From: Actinorhabdospora filicis
Lineage (GTDB): Bacteria > Actinomycetota > Actinomycetes > Mycobacteriales > Micromonosporaceae
Length of the DNA stretch: 64,000 nt
NCBI RefSeq assembly: GCF_030269765.1
Contig: NZ_BSTX01000001.1
Location: 1,247,370 to 1,311,369 of the forward strand
Direction: 5' to 3'
How positions within the stretch are numbered: the first letter of the stretch is position 1; each line of letters opens with the position of its first letter. The notes under the pieces were generated by a model that searched no databases, had not been told where the DNA came from, and saw only the letters and a list, made by a program, of their open reading frames with translations. Shown here one piece after another: positions 53,647-61,767 of this stretch. Both the position numbers and the translations under genes were made by a program.

Positions 53647-56600
53647 ATGCCCCCGAACAAACGCCGGATACTCCTGCCGGTCATCGCCGCCTCGGCGCTG
53701 GCGCTCGGGCTCGCGCCCGTGCCCGCCGCCGCGGGTGAGCCCCTCTCCCCCACGACCGTCCCCAGCCCGGCGGGCGTCACCGACGCCCGCGTCACCCTCA
53801 TCACCGGTGACGTCGTCACCGTCCACGCCCTCGGTGATGGCACCTCCTCGCTGGCCGTGGAGCGTCCCGAGGGCGCCACCGGCGCCGTCTACACCCAGAC
53901 CTACGGCGGCTCCACCTACGTCATCCCGGCCGAGGCGCAGCCGCTGATCGCGGCGGCCACCGTCGACCGCGACCTGTTCAACATCGACCGGCTCATCGAG
54001 TACGGCTACACCGACGGCGACATCCCCGTCATCGTGCAGTACGGGAGCGCGCCGCGCACGCTGTCCGCCCTCGCCGGTACCGAAGGCGGGCGCGCGCTGC
54101 CCAGCATCAACGCCGTGGCAACCACCGTCGACGGCGACGCGCCCGGCGCCCTGTGGGACGCCATCGCCGCCCCCAAGGCGCGCGGCCTCGCCCCCACCCG
54201 CGTCCACCTGGACGGGAAGGTCAAGGCCGATCTGACCGAGTCGGTCCCGCAGATCGGCGCGCCCGCCGCCTGGCGGGCCGGTTTCGACGGGACCGGCGTG
54301 ACCGTCGCCGTCCTGGACACCGGCGTCGACGCCGCCCACCCGGACCTGAGCGGCCGCGTCGGCGCCACGAAGGACTTCACCGGGTCCCGGTACGGCGTCG
54401 AGGACCACAATGGGCACGGCACGCACGTGGCCTCCACGATCGCCGGGACCGGCGCCGGGGACGGCGCGCACAAGGGCGTCGCGCCCGGTGCGTCGGTGAT
54501 CGTCGGGAAGGTCCTCGGCGACGACGGCTACGGCCAGGACTCCTGGATCATCGGCGCGATGGAGTGGGCCGTGGCCCAGGGCGCCGACGTGGTCAACCTG
54601 AGCCTGGGCGGCCAGACCCCCGACGACGGCAACGACCCGATGTCGCTGGCGGTCAACCGCCTGTCGGCGGAGTCGGACACCCTCTTCGTCATCGCGGCGG
54701 GCAACGCCGGCTGCGTGGGCTGCATCAGCTCGCCCGGCTCGGCGGCCGGCGCCCTGACCGTCTCGGCGGTCGACAAGGCCGACCAGATCGCCTACTTCAC
54801 CAGCCAGGGCCCGCTCTACGGCTCCTACGCCCTCAAGCCCGATCTGGCCGGTCCGGGCGTGGACATCGAGGCCGCGCGCTCCCAGTGGGCGCCCGGCAGC
54901 GGGCTCTACCAGTCGATGAGCGGCACCTCCATGGCCACCCCGCACGTGGTGGGCGCGGCGGCGATCCTCAAGCAGCGCCACCCCGGCTGGGACGGCGAGC
55001 GCGTCAAGGACGCCCTGGTGTCGACCTCGAAGCAGCTGGACTACACCCCCTACGAGATCGGCACCGGCCGCGTGGACGTCGCGGCGGCCATCGACGCCGA
55101 GGTGACCTCGTCGGGCTCGGTGGACTTCGGCTTCTTCGACTGGCCGCACGACGACGGCCCGGTGACCAGGGCGGTCACCTACACCAACGGCGGCACCGCC
55201 GAGGTGACGCTGTCGCTGGCCCTGGCCGCGAAGGACGAGACGGGCGCGGCGGTCCCGGCGGGCGCGCTGGCCCTGTCGGCGGAGTCGGTGACGGTCCCGG
55301 CGGGCGGTTCGGTCTCGGTGGACGTCACCGCCGCGCCCGCGCTGTTCCCGCTGGGCCACACCTACGGCGGCAAGTTGACCGCCTCGGCCAACGGTGTCGC
55401 GGTGGCGAGCACCTCGCTGGGCCTGGTGAAGGAGGAGGAGCGCTACGGCCTGACCGTGAAGGTCATCGGCCGGGACGGGAAGCCCGCGGCGGGCTACTTC
55501 GCGCTGCAGGGCGACACCATGTACGAGCCGGAGCCGGTGGCCGTCGACGGTGAGACGGAGCTGCGGCTGAAGCCGGGCACGTACGCGATCACGATGTTCC
55601 TGGAGCAGCCCGGCGCCGATGGCGGCGCGCGGGGTTCGCTGGCGCTGCTGATCGCGCCCGAGGTCAAGCCGGGCGCCGACGCCGTGGTCACCCTCGACGC
55701 GCGCACGGCGGTCAAGAGCGAGTCGCGGGCGCCGGAGCGCACCGTGGACCGGCAGCGGCACGTGTTCACCCACCGCAAGATCACCGAGGACTCGGTGCTG
55801 GACAACGGCGCGATCCTGCCGCTGTACGTCGAGGACGTCTACGTCACCCCCACCAAGCCGGTCACGGTCGGCGAGTTCGAGTTCTACGCGCGCTGGCGCA
55901 AGGGGATCTCGCCGCTGACGCTGAGCGTGCTGGGTTGCGGCAAGATCGATCCGCTGCCGCAGGCGGGGACACCGAGCCCGGACTTCGACGCGCTGCTGAA
56001 GGCGACGGTCTACGCCGGTGCCGGCGCGGCGAGCGACTACGCGGGTCTGCGCGCCAAGGGCGCGGTGGCGGTGGTAACCCGTTCCGATGAGGTCTCCCCG
56101 GAGGAGCGCGCGGCGGCGGCGAAAGCGGCCGGCGCGGTCCTGCTGATCGTGGTCAACGACGGTCCGGGCGTGCTCTCGGAGTACTACCCGGGCGCGGCTC
56201 TGCCGGTGGCCTCGCTGAAGGCGGATCAGGGTCGCGGGCTGGTCGGGCTGGCGAAGTGGGGTGTGCCGGTGACGGTGGCGTCCACGGTCTACAGCCCGGT
56301 CACCTACGACCTGCTGGACGTGCACCCGGGCGCGGTCCCGGCGAACCTGACCTTCGTTCCCGCGCGGCGGGACCTGGCGCGGGTCGACGCGAAGTACCAC
56401 GGCAAGACCCCGGGCGAGGGCGGCGAGTTCCGCTTCGACCTGCGTCCGTGGTCGGATCACGCGATCGGTTTCCTGGAGCGCCTGAGCGTTCCGGCCGAGC
56501 GCACCGAGTGGGTCTCGGCGCCCGAGGGCAGCCGGTTCCACGAGGACGTGTACTCCCCCGGGATGGACTGGGAGTCGCGCGGCGGGCTGGACGTCTACCG

Positions 56601-57297
56601 TCCCGGTTCGCGGCAGGTGAAGGACTGGTTCGCGCCGATCGTGCGCCCGCGGCTGGGCCTGGGCGCCTGGCAGCCGGTGCGCTACCCGGGCACCTGGACC
56701 ACGATCAACATCACGCCGTGGACCGACTCGGGCGCCGGGCACGCCGGTTTCCTGGGCGAGGAGACCCTGGACACGCGCCTCTACCAGGGCGAGACGCTGC
56801 TGAAGAAGGGCTCCTCGCAGGCGCTGTACCTGGATCTGCCGGAGGAGCGGAAGGACTACCGGCTGGTCATGGACGCCTCGCGTCCCGAGGCCTGGGAGTA
56901 CTCCACGCGCACGCACACCGAGTGGTCGTTCTCCTCGGCGGCGCCCACCACCGACGGGCTGGAGGCGATCGCGCTGCTCCAGCTCGACTACGCCGTCGCC
57001 ACCGATCTCGGCGGTGACGTCAAGGCCGGGTCGAAGGTGACCGTGGGCCTGTCGGCCTCGCACATGCCGGGCGTGGTCGGCGCCGGGAAGGTCACCGGCG
57101 CGACCTTCCAGTTCTCCTATGACGACGGGGTCACGTGGCAGCAGGCCACGCTGGTGTCCGACGGCAAGGGCGGCTGGAAGACCACGCTGAGCCTGCCGAA
57201 GGACGCCGCCAAGTACGTCTCGGTGCGGGCGACCGCCACCGATGACGCCGGCGGCGCCATCAGCCAGGAGGTCATCCGGGCGTTCGGGCTGAAGTAG
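53647..57297 (+). CDS. Large secreted S8 (subtilisin-family) serine peptidase
   Basis: A 1216-residue secreted subtilase. A signal peptide (LLPVIAASALALGLAPVPAAA) and a ~180-residue propeptide precede the S8 catalytic domain. The triad is Asp224 (VAVLDTGVD), His257 (NGHGTHVAS) and Ser428 (GTSMATPHV); the oxyanion Asn is in AAGNAGC. After the catalytic domain (to ~480) come beta-sandwich domains and a PA-like segment around residues 780-880 (LRAKGAVAVVTRSDEV), then further C-terminal domains (TFQFSYDDGVTWQQATL). This is the architecture of actinobacterial exported peptidases with fibronectin/PA extras. It stands alone and ends at a terminator. Confidence 0.93.
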   Translation: MPPNKRRILLPVIAASALALGLAPVPAAAGEPLSPTTVPSPAGVTDARVTLITGDVVTVHALGDGTSSLAVERPEGATGAVYTQTYGGSTYVIPAEAQPLIAAATVDRDLFNIDRLIEYGYTDGDIPVIVQYGSAPRTLSALAGTEGGRALPSINAVATTVDGDAPGALWDAIAAPKARGLAPTRVHLDGKVKADLTESVPQIGAPAAWRAGFDGTGVTVAVLDTGVDAAHPDLSGRVGATKDFTGSRYGVEDHNGHGTHVASTIAGTGAGDGAHKGVAPGASVIVGKVLGDDGYGQDSWIIGAMEWAVAQGADVVNLSLGGQTPDDGNDPMSLAVNRLSAESDTLFVIAAGNAGCVGCISSPGSAAGALTVSAVDKADQIAYFTSQGPLYGSYALKPDLAGPGVDIEAARSQWAPGSGLYQSMSGTSMATPHVVGAAAILKQRHPGWDGERVKDALVSTSKQLDYTPYEIGTGRVDVAAAIDAEVTSSGSVDFGFFDWPHDDGPVTRAVTYTNGGTAEVTLSLALAAKDETGAAVPAGALALSAESVTVPAGGSVSVDVTAAPALFPLGHTYGGKLTASANGVAVASTSLGLVKEEERYGLTVKVIGRDGKPAAGYFALQGDTMYEPEPVAVDGETELRLKPGTYAITMFLEQPGADGGARGSLALLIAPEVKPGADAVVTLDARTAVKSESRAPERTVDRQRHVFTHRKITEDSVLDNGAILPLYVEDVYVTPTKPVTVGEFEFYARWRKGISPLTLSVLGCGKIDPLPQAGTPSPDFDALLKATVYAGAGAASDYAGLRAKGAVAVVTRSDEVSPEERAAAAKAAGAVLLIVVNDGPGVLSEYYPGAALPVASLKADQGRGLVGLAKWGVPVTVASTVYSPVTYDLLDVHPGAVPANLTFVPARRDLARVDAKYHGKTPGEGGEFRFDLRPWSDHAIGFLERLSVPAERTEWVSAPEGSRFHEDVYSPGMDWESRGGLDVYRPGSRQVKDWFAPIVRPRLGLGAWQPVRYPGTWTTINITPWTDSGAGHAGFLGEETLDTRLYQGETLLKKGSSQALYLDLPEERKDYRLVMDASRPEAWEYSTRTHTEWSFSSAAPTTDGLEAIALLQLDYAVATDLGGDVKAGSKVTVGLSASHMPGVVGAGKVTGATFQFSYDDGVTWQQATLVSDGKGGWKTTLSLPKDAAKYVSVRATATDDAGGAISQEVIRAFGLK

Positions 57298-57311
57298 CCC
57301 CGAACGGTTCA

Positions 57312-57343
57312 CGAGGGCGGTCACCGTACGGTGGCCGCCCTCG
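57312..57343 (+). terminator. Hairpin terminator after the subtilase gene
   Basis: Outer stem CGAGGGCGG/CCGCCCTCG (57312-57320 with 57335-57343) encloses a further ACC/GGT palindrome; it lies 14 bases past the stop. Confidence 0.75.
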
Positions 57344-57436
57344 TCGCGCGTGGAGTTCGTGCCCGCACGGTTGCCCGCGCGGGCAGGCCCTGAGCTGCCC
57401 TTTCCTACCTAAACTTGAGGTGGAGAGGTGATCCCC

Positions 57437-58669
57437 ATGCGCCTTCGAGCCACCGCCCCCACCCATCGTCCGGCCGCGCGAGGCGGTCCCGAGGAGAGCT
57501 CACTGGACGCGGCCAGCGCGCTCCAGTCGCGCATCGGCAACCGCGCGTTCGGTGACCTCGTCGCGCGCAACCCCGTCCCCACGGTGCAGCGGTGGATCTT
57601 CATCGCCGGGACGCAGGTGGGCCGCCGCGACGCCCGGCTGGACGCCACGACGCGCCCGCTGGCGCGCGACCGGAAGGTCCGCGACTACGTCGACGACGCC
57701 GAGATGAACGCGCACGCCTCCGGCACCACCGACTACCTGGGACACCTGCCGGGCCCGACCAGCCGCAACACGTGGGTGCGCTTCTCCCCGACCGGTGTGA
57801 ACTTGCTGGGCGAGAACCACACGCAGGTCACCCTCGAACAGGTCGCCCCGGCGGTGGGCAGCACGAACTTCACCTACGAGCCCTTCTCCCGCGACGTCGT
57901 GGGCGGCGCCACGGCCACCGCGATGGACACCGAGACCAGCGGGCGCATGACCCGCATGGGCGTGGGCGGCGGCAACCAGCGCGACCACGGCGGCGAGTCG
58001 GTGTTCCCGAAGCTCGCCTACAACATGGAGGCGCTGACCCCGTACTTCAGCGGCGCCAGCCCCGTCAGCGAGCTGCGCCGCCGCAACGGCTACTTCGGGC
58101 AGCCCGCGCAGCGCTACCTCAAGGTCACCTGGGCGCACGCGAAGGACGTGGCCCTGGAGGTGGCGATGCTCCAGGCGACCGCGCAGGCCGTCCCGCCCGC
58201 CAAGCAGGCCCTGGCCACGGTGGTCGCCAACCACCGGGCCGCGCTGGAGCCCTACATCACCGGCCTGGCCGTGGACGGCTGGCTCGGCGACACCCTCGAC
58301 ACCCGCCGCAACCGCGCGCTGCTCCCGGCGCTGCTGGACCTGGCGAACGCGTTCATGCCCGTCATGATCGCCCGCGCCGGTGCGGACCCGGGCCTGAGCA
58401 GCGCGCAGCAGACCGCCCTCGGCGGGATGCCCACCGGCACCCACGCCGAGCGCGGCGCGATGTTCTCCGCCTGGCGCAACATGCACTTCGAGCAGGCCCT
58501 CACCGACGCCGTCGCCAACGGCGTCCGCTACCAGGGCATGGGCATGGCGCACCTGGCGCACCTCCAGTCGCAGGGCCTGCCGGGCGGCACGCACCCGTTC
58601 GACATGACCGCCGCCGACATCCAGGGCTTCGAACGCGCCACCGCCCGGCTGCGGAGGATCGCGCGATGA
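57437..58669 (+). CDS. Candidate contractile-injection-system (eCIS) cargo/effector protein
   Basis: A 410-residue protein with no recognised catalytic domain. Its N-terminus holds SALQSRIGNRAFGDLVAR...VQRW (about residues 28-53). This L-Q-x-x-x-G-N-x-A-x-x-x-L...V-Q-R pattern is common at the start of actinobacterial eCIS-associated proteins and toxins. The rest is soluble and mixed alpha/beta (GENHTQVTLEQVAP, GGGNQRDHGGESVFPKLAYNMEAL, KVTWAHAKDVALEVAMLQATAQ). There is no signal peptide, as expected for injected cargo. ATG 57437 (or GTG 57428) follows GAGAGG. It overlaps the next gene by four bases (ATGA), suggesting a stoichiometric partner. No eCIS sheath, tube or baseplate gene is in the window. 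The role is inferred. Confidence 0.6.
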   Translation: MRLRATAPTHRPAARGGPEESSLDAASALQSRIGNRAFGDLVARNPVPTVQRWIFIAGTQVGRRDARLDATTRPLARDRKVRDYVDDAEMNAHASGTTDYLGHLPGPTSRNTWVRFSPTGVNLLGENHTQVTLEQVAPAVGSTNFTYEPFSRDVVGGATATAMDTETSGRMTRMGVGGGNQRDHGGESVFPKLAYNMEALTPYFSGASPVSELRRRNGYFGQPAQRYLKVTWAHAKDVALEVAMLQATAQAVPPAKQALATVVANHRAALEPYITGLAVDGWLGDTLDTRRNRALLPALLDLANAFMPVMIARAGADPGLSSAQQTALGGMPTGTHAERGAMFSAWRNMHFEQALTDAVANGVRYQGMGMAHLAHLQSQGLPGGTHPFDMTAADIQGFERATARLRRIAR

Positions 58670-59259
58670 GGAACGTCCGCCTCGACCTGCTCGTCACCCG
58701 CACCGCGCCACCCGCGCCGGCCCTGTCGACGCCGATGACGATCTGGTGGCTCGGCGAGCGCTACCGCGTCCGCGACGGGTACGGGCGCGGCTACGCCGAG
58801 ATCGTCGGGGACGTGACCGAGCCGCGTGGTTTCGGGCTCGTCCCCCGCACGATCGGCGAGTTCATGGACGCCACCGCGTCCACGCCCCGCGGCGAGACCG
58901 ACCTGTGGGGCGACCTGGCGTCCCCCGACGCGATGGTCCGCGAACCCTCGGGCCGCGAGTGGGAGGCCGACTCGGTGGACATCGCGCGCGTCGCCGGTCA
59001 GGTCTTCGCGCCCCGCTTCAGCACCGCCCCCACCGCCCGCGACTCGCGCCTGGGCCGCGACGCCTGGGAGTACCGCTCGTTCCTGGAGGGCCGCGACAAC
59101 GGCGTCAAGTTCCGCAGCCTGGTGCGCACCCTCGTCGCCGACGGCTACGTGCTGATGCGCGAGGTCACCGACGCCCGCGGCGGCCCGATGAGCCGCCTGA
59201 TGGAGGTCACCGAGCTGGACGAGGGTTCGGTCACCGAGGGCGACCTGCGTCCCTCGTGA
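58666..59259 (+). CDS. Hypothetical protein coupled to the candidate effector
   Basis: A 197-residue soluble protein whose ATG overlaps the stop of the preceding gene (ATGA), so translation is coupled. It begins with a hydrophobic strand (MRNVRLDLLVTRTAP), then WWLGERYRVRDGYGRGYAEIVGDVTEPRGFGLVPRTIGEFMDA and, in the second half, GRDAWEYRSFLEGRDNGVKFRSLVRTLVADGYVLMREVTD. No known domain is recognised. In a toxin-type module it would be the immunity or chaperone/adaptor protein, but that is inference from gene order only. Confidence 0.68.
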   Translation: MRNVRLDLLVTRTAPPAPALSTPMTIWWLGERYRVRDGYGRGYAEIVGDVTEPRGFGLVPRTIGEFMDATASTPRGETDLWGDLASPDAMVREPSGREWEADSVDIARVAGQVFAPRFSTAPTARDSRLGRDAWEYRSFLEGRDNGVKFRSLVRTLVADGYVLMREVTDARGGPMSRLMEVTELDEGSVTEGDLRPS

Positions 59260-59287
59260 CGGCCAAGATTCCTTCGGGTTGTATCGT
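59257..59287 (+). promoter_or_regulatory. Possible metG promoter giving a leaderless leader peptide
   Basis: TGACGG (59257-59262) and TATCGT (59282-59287) lie 19 bases apart, with a plausible transcription start about 59294, exactly at the leader peptide's ATG. Leaderless mRNAs are common in actinobacteria. The hexamers are imperfect and the spacing is long, so this is tentative. Confidence 0.35.
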
Positions 59288-59293
59288 TGGCGC

Positions 59294-59329
59294 ATGCGAA
59301 CCGCCTTCACCCGAATGATGCGCCCCTGA
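59294..59329 (+). CDS. metG leader peptide (MRTAFTRMMRP)
   Basis: An 11-codon frame encodes MRTAFTRMMRP and stops at 59327-59329. Codons 8 and 9 are tandem ATG, so three of 11 residues are Met, upstream of the methionyl-tRNA synthetase gene. The stop codon lies inside the first hairpin of the downstream set. This is the hallmark of a ribosome-mediated attenuation leader that senses charged tRNA-Met. It is too short to score as a gene on its own; the case rests on position, codons and hairpins together. Confidence 0.6.
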   Translation: MRTAFTRMMRP

Positions 59330-59373
59330 CCGGGGCTTGTTCGCTGCTGCACAAGGCCCCTTCACGGGGCCTT
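59322..59373 (+). promoter_or_regulatory. Transcription attenuator of metG
   Basis: Four segments can pair alternatively: 1 GCCCC (59322-59326), 2 GGGGCTTGT (59332-59340), 3 ACAAGGCCCC (59351-59360), 4 GGGGCCTT (59366-59373). 1:2 is a small hairpin over the leader stop codon. 2:3 is an antiterminator with one bulge. 3:4 is an 8-bp terminator with loop TTCAC. A ribosome stalled on the tandem Met codons would mask segment 1 and favour 2:3, so metG is read. With ample Met-tRNA the ribosome reaches the stop and 3:4 forms. No T-run follows segment 4. Confidence 0.6.
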
Positions 59374-59417
59374 GGTCGTGTCCGGGCCCCGTTCACCTGA
59401 GTCGGAGGTCCCCCGCG

Positions 59418-60953
59418 ATGAGCTTCTACGTCACCACCGCAATCCCGTACGTCAACTCCGCGCCCCACATCGGCTTCGCCCTGGAGATCGTGGAGGCCGA
59501 CGCGCTCGCCAGGCACCACCGCCACCGCGGTAAGCCGGTGCGGTTCCTGACCGGAACCGATGACAACTCCCTGAAGAACGTCAAGGCCGCCCAGGCCGAG
59601 GGCATCACCACCGAAGAGCTCGTCGCCCGCAACGCCGCCCTCTTCGAGGGCCTGCGCGGCCCCCTCGCCCTCAGCTTCGACGACTTCATCAAGACCAGCT
59701 CCGACCCCCGCCACCTGCCGGGCGTGGAGAAGCTGTGGCGTGCCTGCGAGGCGTCCGGCGACCTGTACAAGAAGCACTACGAGGGCAAGTACTGCGTCGG
59801 TTGCGAGCAGTTCTACGCCGAAGCCGACCTCGTCGACGGCAAGTGCCCCGAACACGGCGTCGAACCGCAGGTCGTGAGTGAGGAGAACTGGTTCTTCCGG
59901 CTCTCCAAGTACGCCGACGACCTCAAGCGCGTCATCACCTCCGGCGAACTCACCATCGAACCCGAGTCCCGCAAGAATGAGGTGCTCTCCCTCATCGACA
60001 GCGGCCTCCAGGACTTCTCGGTGTCCCGCTCCGTGGCCCGCGCCCACGGCTGGGGCGTCCCCGTCCCCGGCGACCCCGGCCAGGTCATGTACGTCTGGTT
60101 CGACGCCCTCGGCAACTACATCACCGCCCCCGGCTACGGCGGCGGCGAAGACGATGAGCAGAACTTCGACACCTGGTGGACCAACGGCGAGACCCGCGCC
60201 CACGTCATCGGCAAGGGAATCATCCGCTTCCACGCCGTTTACTGGCCCGCCATGCTCATCTCCGCCGGCGTGAACCTCCCGACCCACATCTTCGTCCACG
60301 ACTACATCACCGTCGACGGAAAGAAGATCGGAAAGTCCCTCGGCAACGTCATCGACCCCGTCGCCGTCACCGCCGAGTACGGCACAGACGCCCTCCGCTG
60401 GTGGCTCCTGCGCGAAGTCCCGAAGGTCGGCGACGCCGACTTCACCATCGACCGCCTCATCACCAGGGCCAACGAAGACCTCGCCAACGGCCTCGGCAAC
60501 CTCGTCAACCGCACCGTCAGCATGGTCCACCGCTACCGCGGCGGAACGGTCAACACCCCCGACACCCTCGTCGACGAAGGCGACCGCACCTTCGCCCAAA
60601 CCCTGCAAAACCTGCCGAAGGAAATCGACACGGCCCTCAACGCCTTCGACTTCCGAGCAGCCACCGGCGCCTTCGTCAAGGCAGTCGACGCCGCCAACAA
60701 ATACGTCGACACCAACGCCCCCTGGGCACTCGCCAAAGGCGAGAAGGGCGGCTCCGCCGTCGACGGCGTCCGCCTCGACACCGTGCTCGCCCTCCTCGTG
60801 AAAGCCTGCCGCGTCTTCGGCGACGAACTCACCCCATTCGCCCCAGCCCTCGCCGAGAAGATCGTCGCCCAATGCGGCGAAGCGGAAAAGGTCGCCACCC
60901 CCGCCCCGGTATTCCCCCGCCTGGAAGCACCAACAGCGACCACCGAGGGGTAA
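59418..60953 (+). CDS. metG: Methionyl-tRNA synthetase
   Basis: A 511-residue class Ia aminoacyl-tRNA synthetase that charges tRNA-Met for initiation and elongation. The HIGH signature is SAPHIGFALE (near residue 15), and the KMSKS-type loop is KKIGKSLGN (near residue 300). A knuckle-like insertion (YCVGCEQFY...GKCPEHG) and the anticodon-binding helical domain follow; no C-terminal EMAP domain is present, so it is the short MetG. ATG 59418 with GGAGG upstream is the start. Expression is probably controlled by the attenuator in its leader. A GC hairpin and the composite repeat follow. Confidence 0.97.
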   Translation: MSFYVTTAIPYVNSAPHIGFALEIVEADALARHHRHRGKPVRFLTGTDDNSLKNVKAAQAEGITTEELVARNAALFEGLRGPLALSFDDFIKTSSDPRHLPGVEKLWRACEASGDLYKKHYEGKYCVGCEQFYAEADLVDGKCPEHGVEPQVVSEENWFFRLSKYADDLKRVITSGELTIEPESRKNEVLSLIDSGLQDFSVSRSVARAHGWGVPVPGDPGQVMYVWFDALGNYITAPGYGGGEDDEQNFDTWWTNGETRAHVIGKGIIRFHAVYWPAMLISAGVNLPTHIFVHDYITVDGKKIGKSLGNVIDPVAVTAEYGTDALRWWLLREVPKVGDADFTIDRLITRANEDLANGLGNLVNRTVSMVHRYRGGTVNTPDTLVDEGDRTFAQTLQNLPKEIDTALNAFDFRAATGAFVKAVDAANKYVDTNAPWALAKGEKGGSAVDGVRLDTVLALLVKACRVFGDELTPFAPALAEKIVAQCGEAEKVATPAPVFPRLEAPTATTEG

Positions 60954-60979
60954 CAGCGCGCGAAGCAGCCGGCAGATCT

Positions 60980-61007
60980 CCGGGGGCGGGTGGTGGCCCG
61001 CCCCCGG
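60980..61007 (+). terminator. Hairpin terminator after metG
   Basis: A perfect 11-bp GC stem (60980-60990 with 60997-61007), 6-base loop, starts 26 bases past the stop. Confidence 0.75.
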
Positions 61008-61084
61008 TCACGGCGAAGAGGGCAAGGCAGGACGAGGCAGGGCCGAGCCGGGTGCGAGGCGCAGCACGACGCGAAGGAACTAAC

Positions 61085-61225
61085 CCGGGCAAAGCGACTG
61101 GCGGGCAACGGGGTCAAAACCCGGGTGGGGAACCGGCTTGTTGTTTTAGAGCCCGCGAGGTGACTGGCTGGCAACGGGGTCAAAACCCGGGTGGGGTCGA
61201 GAGCCTGTTGTTTTAGAGCCGGGCT
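61085..61225 (+). repeat. Tandem ~66-bp repeats 3' of metG (second array)
   Basis: Two full and one partial copy of the same unit as at 17654-17828, in reverse complement, i.e. in sense with metG. Each full copy holds GACTGGC, CAACGGGGTCAAAACCCGGGT and CTTGTTGTTTTAGA or CTGTTGTTTTAGA. The period is 66 bases (CCCGGG at 61120 and 61186). Confidence 0.8.
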
Positions 61226-61257
61226 GAAGACAAGCCGGGGACGCACGACAACACCGC

Positions 61258-61505
61258 CCCGAGACCAGATCCGCGCGAGCTGTCTCGGGAAAGGTGAGGA
61301 TCCTCCCTCGGTCGGCCGGATGGTTCTTCGAACGAGGGTTCTCGGGGTGTCAAGACAGCTCTTCCGTCTTGACACCCCGGGGTTCCTCGTTCACCGTCGC
61401 AAAGGCCGAGCGTGGGTGGAGCCTCCCGAGGGAGGTCCGGCGTCCAGGGGCCGCACCCCTGGTCGGGTCCCAGGGCTGAAAGCCCTGACCAGACGGCGAC
61501 CGTGT
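61258..61505 (+). ncRNA. Multi-hairpin conserved element, copy 2 (downstream of metG)
   Basis: The second copy of the element at 17345-17585, on the opposite strand. The main hairpin has an 8-bp outer stem (61330-61337 with 61385-61392), an inner 14-bp stem (61343-61356 with 61366-61379) and a 9-base loop (61357-61365) that is the reverse complement of the copy 1 loop, hence identical in sense orientation. Further hairpins are CCTCCC/GGGAGG (61422-61435), CCAGGGG/CCCCTGG (61444-61462), CAGGGCT/AGCCCTG (61471-61487) and CCCGAGA/TCTCGGG (61258-61264 with 61283-61289). Some differ from copy 1 by compensating changes. Product and role unknown. Confidence 0.5.
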
Positions 61506-61767
61506 CATAGCGCCGATGTGGCGAATAGAGGACGGTCGATCCGTGGGGTGGGGCGAGAAGTGCGAGGAGACGGGCTCAGGGTGAGGGTGATGGGAGAGAG
61601 GATGCCGGGCTGAGGCCTGAGGCCTGAGGCAACAAAAGCCCCACCCCCCAAAACACCAACCCCGCCACAGTCAAATAACAACCCAGCCAACCCCCTTGAC
61701 GCACCCCCACCCCCCGAGCTTCCCTTACCCCAGCGCCGATACGGGGTCGGCGCCAATGGAGGCACGC

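Noticed and set aside
59260..59417. T-box riboswitch upstream of metG.
   Set aside because: There is no T-box motif and no specifier-loop architecture. The short Met-rich frame and alternative hairpins explain the region better.
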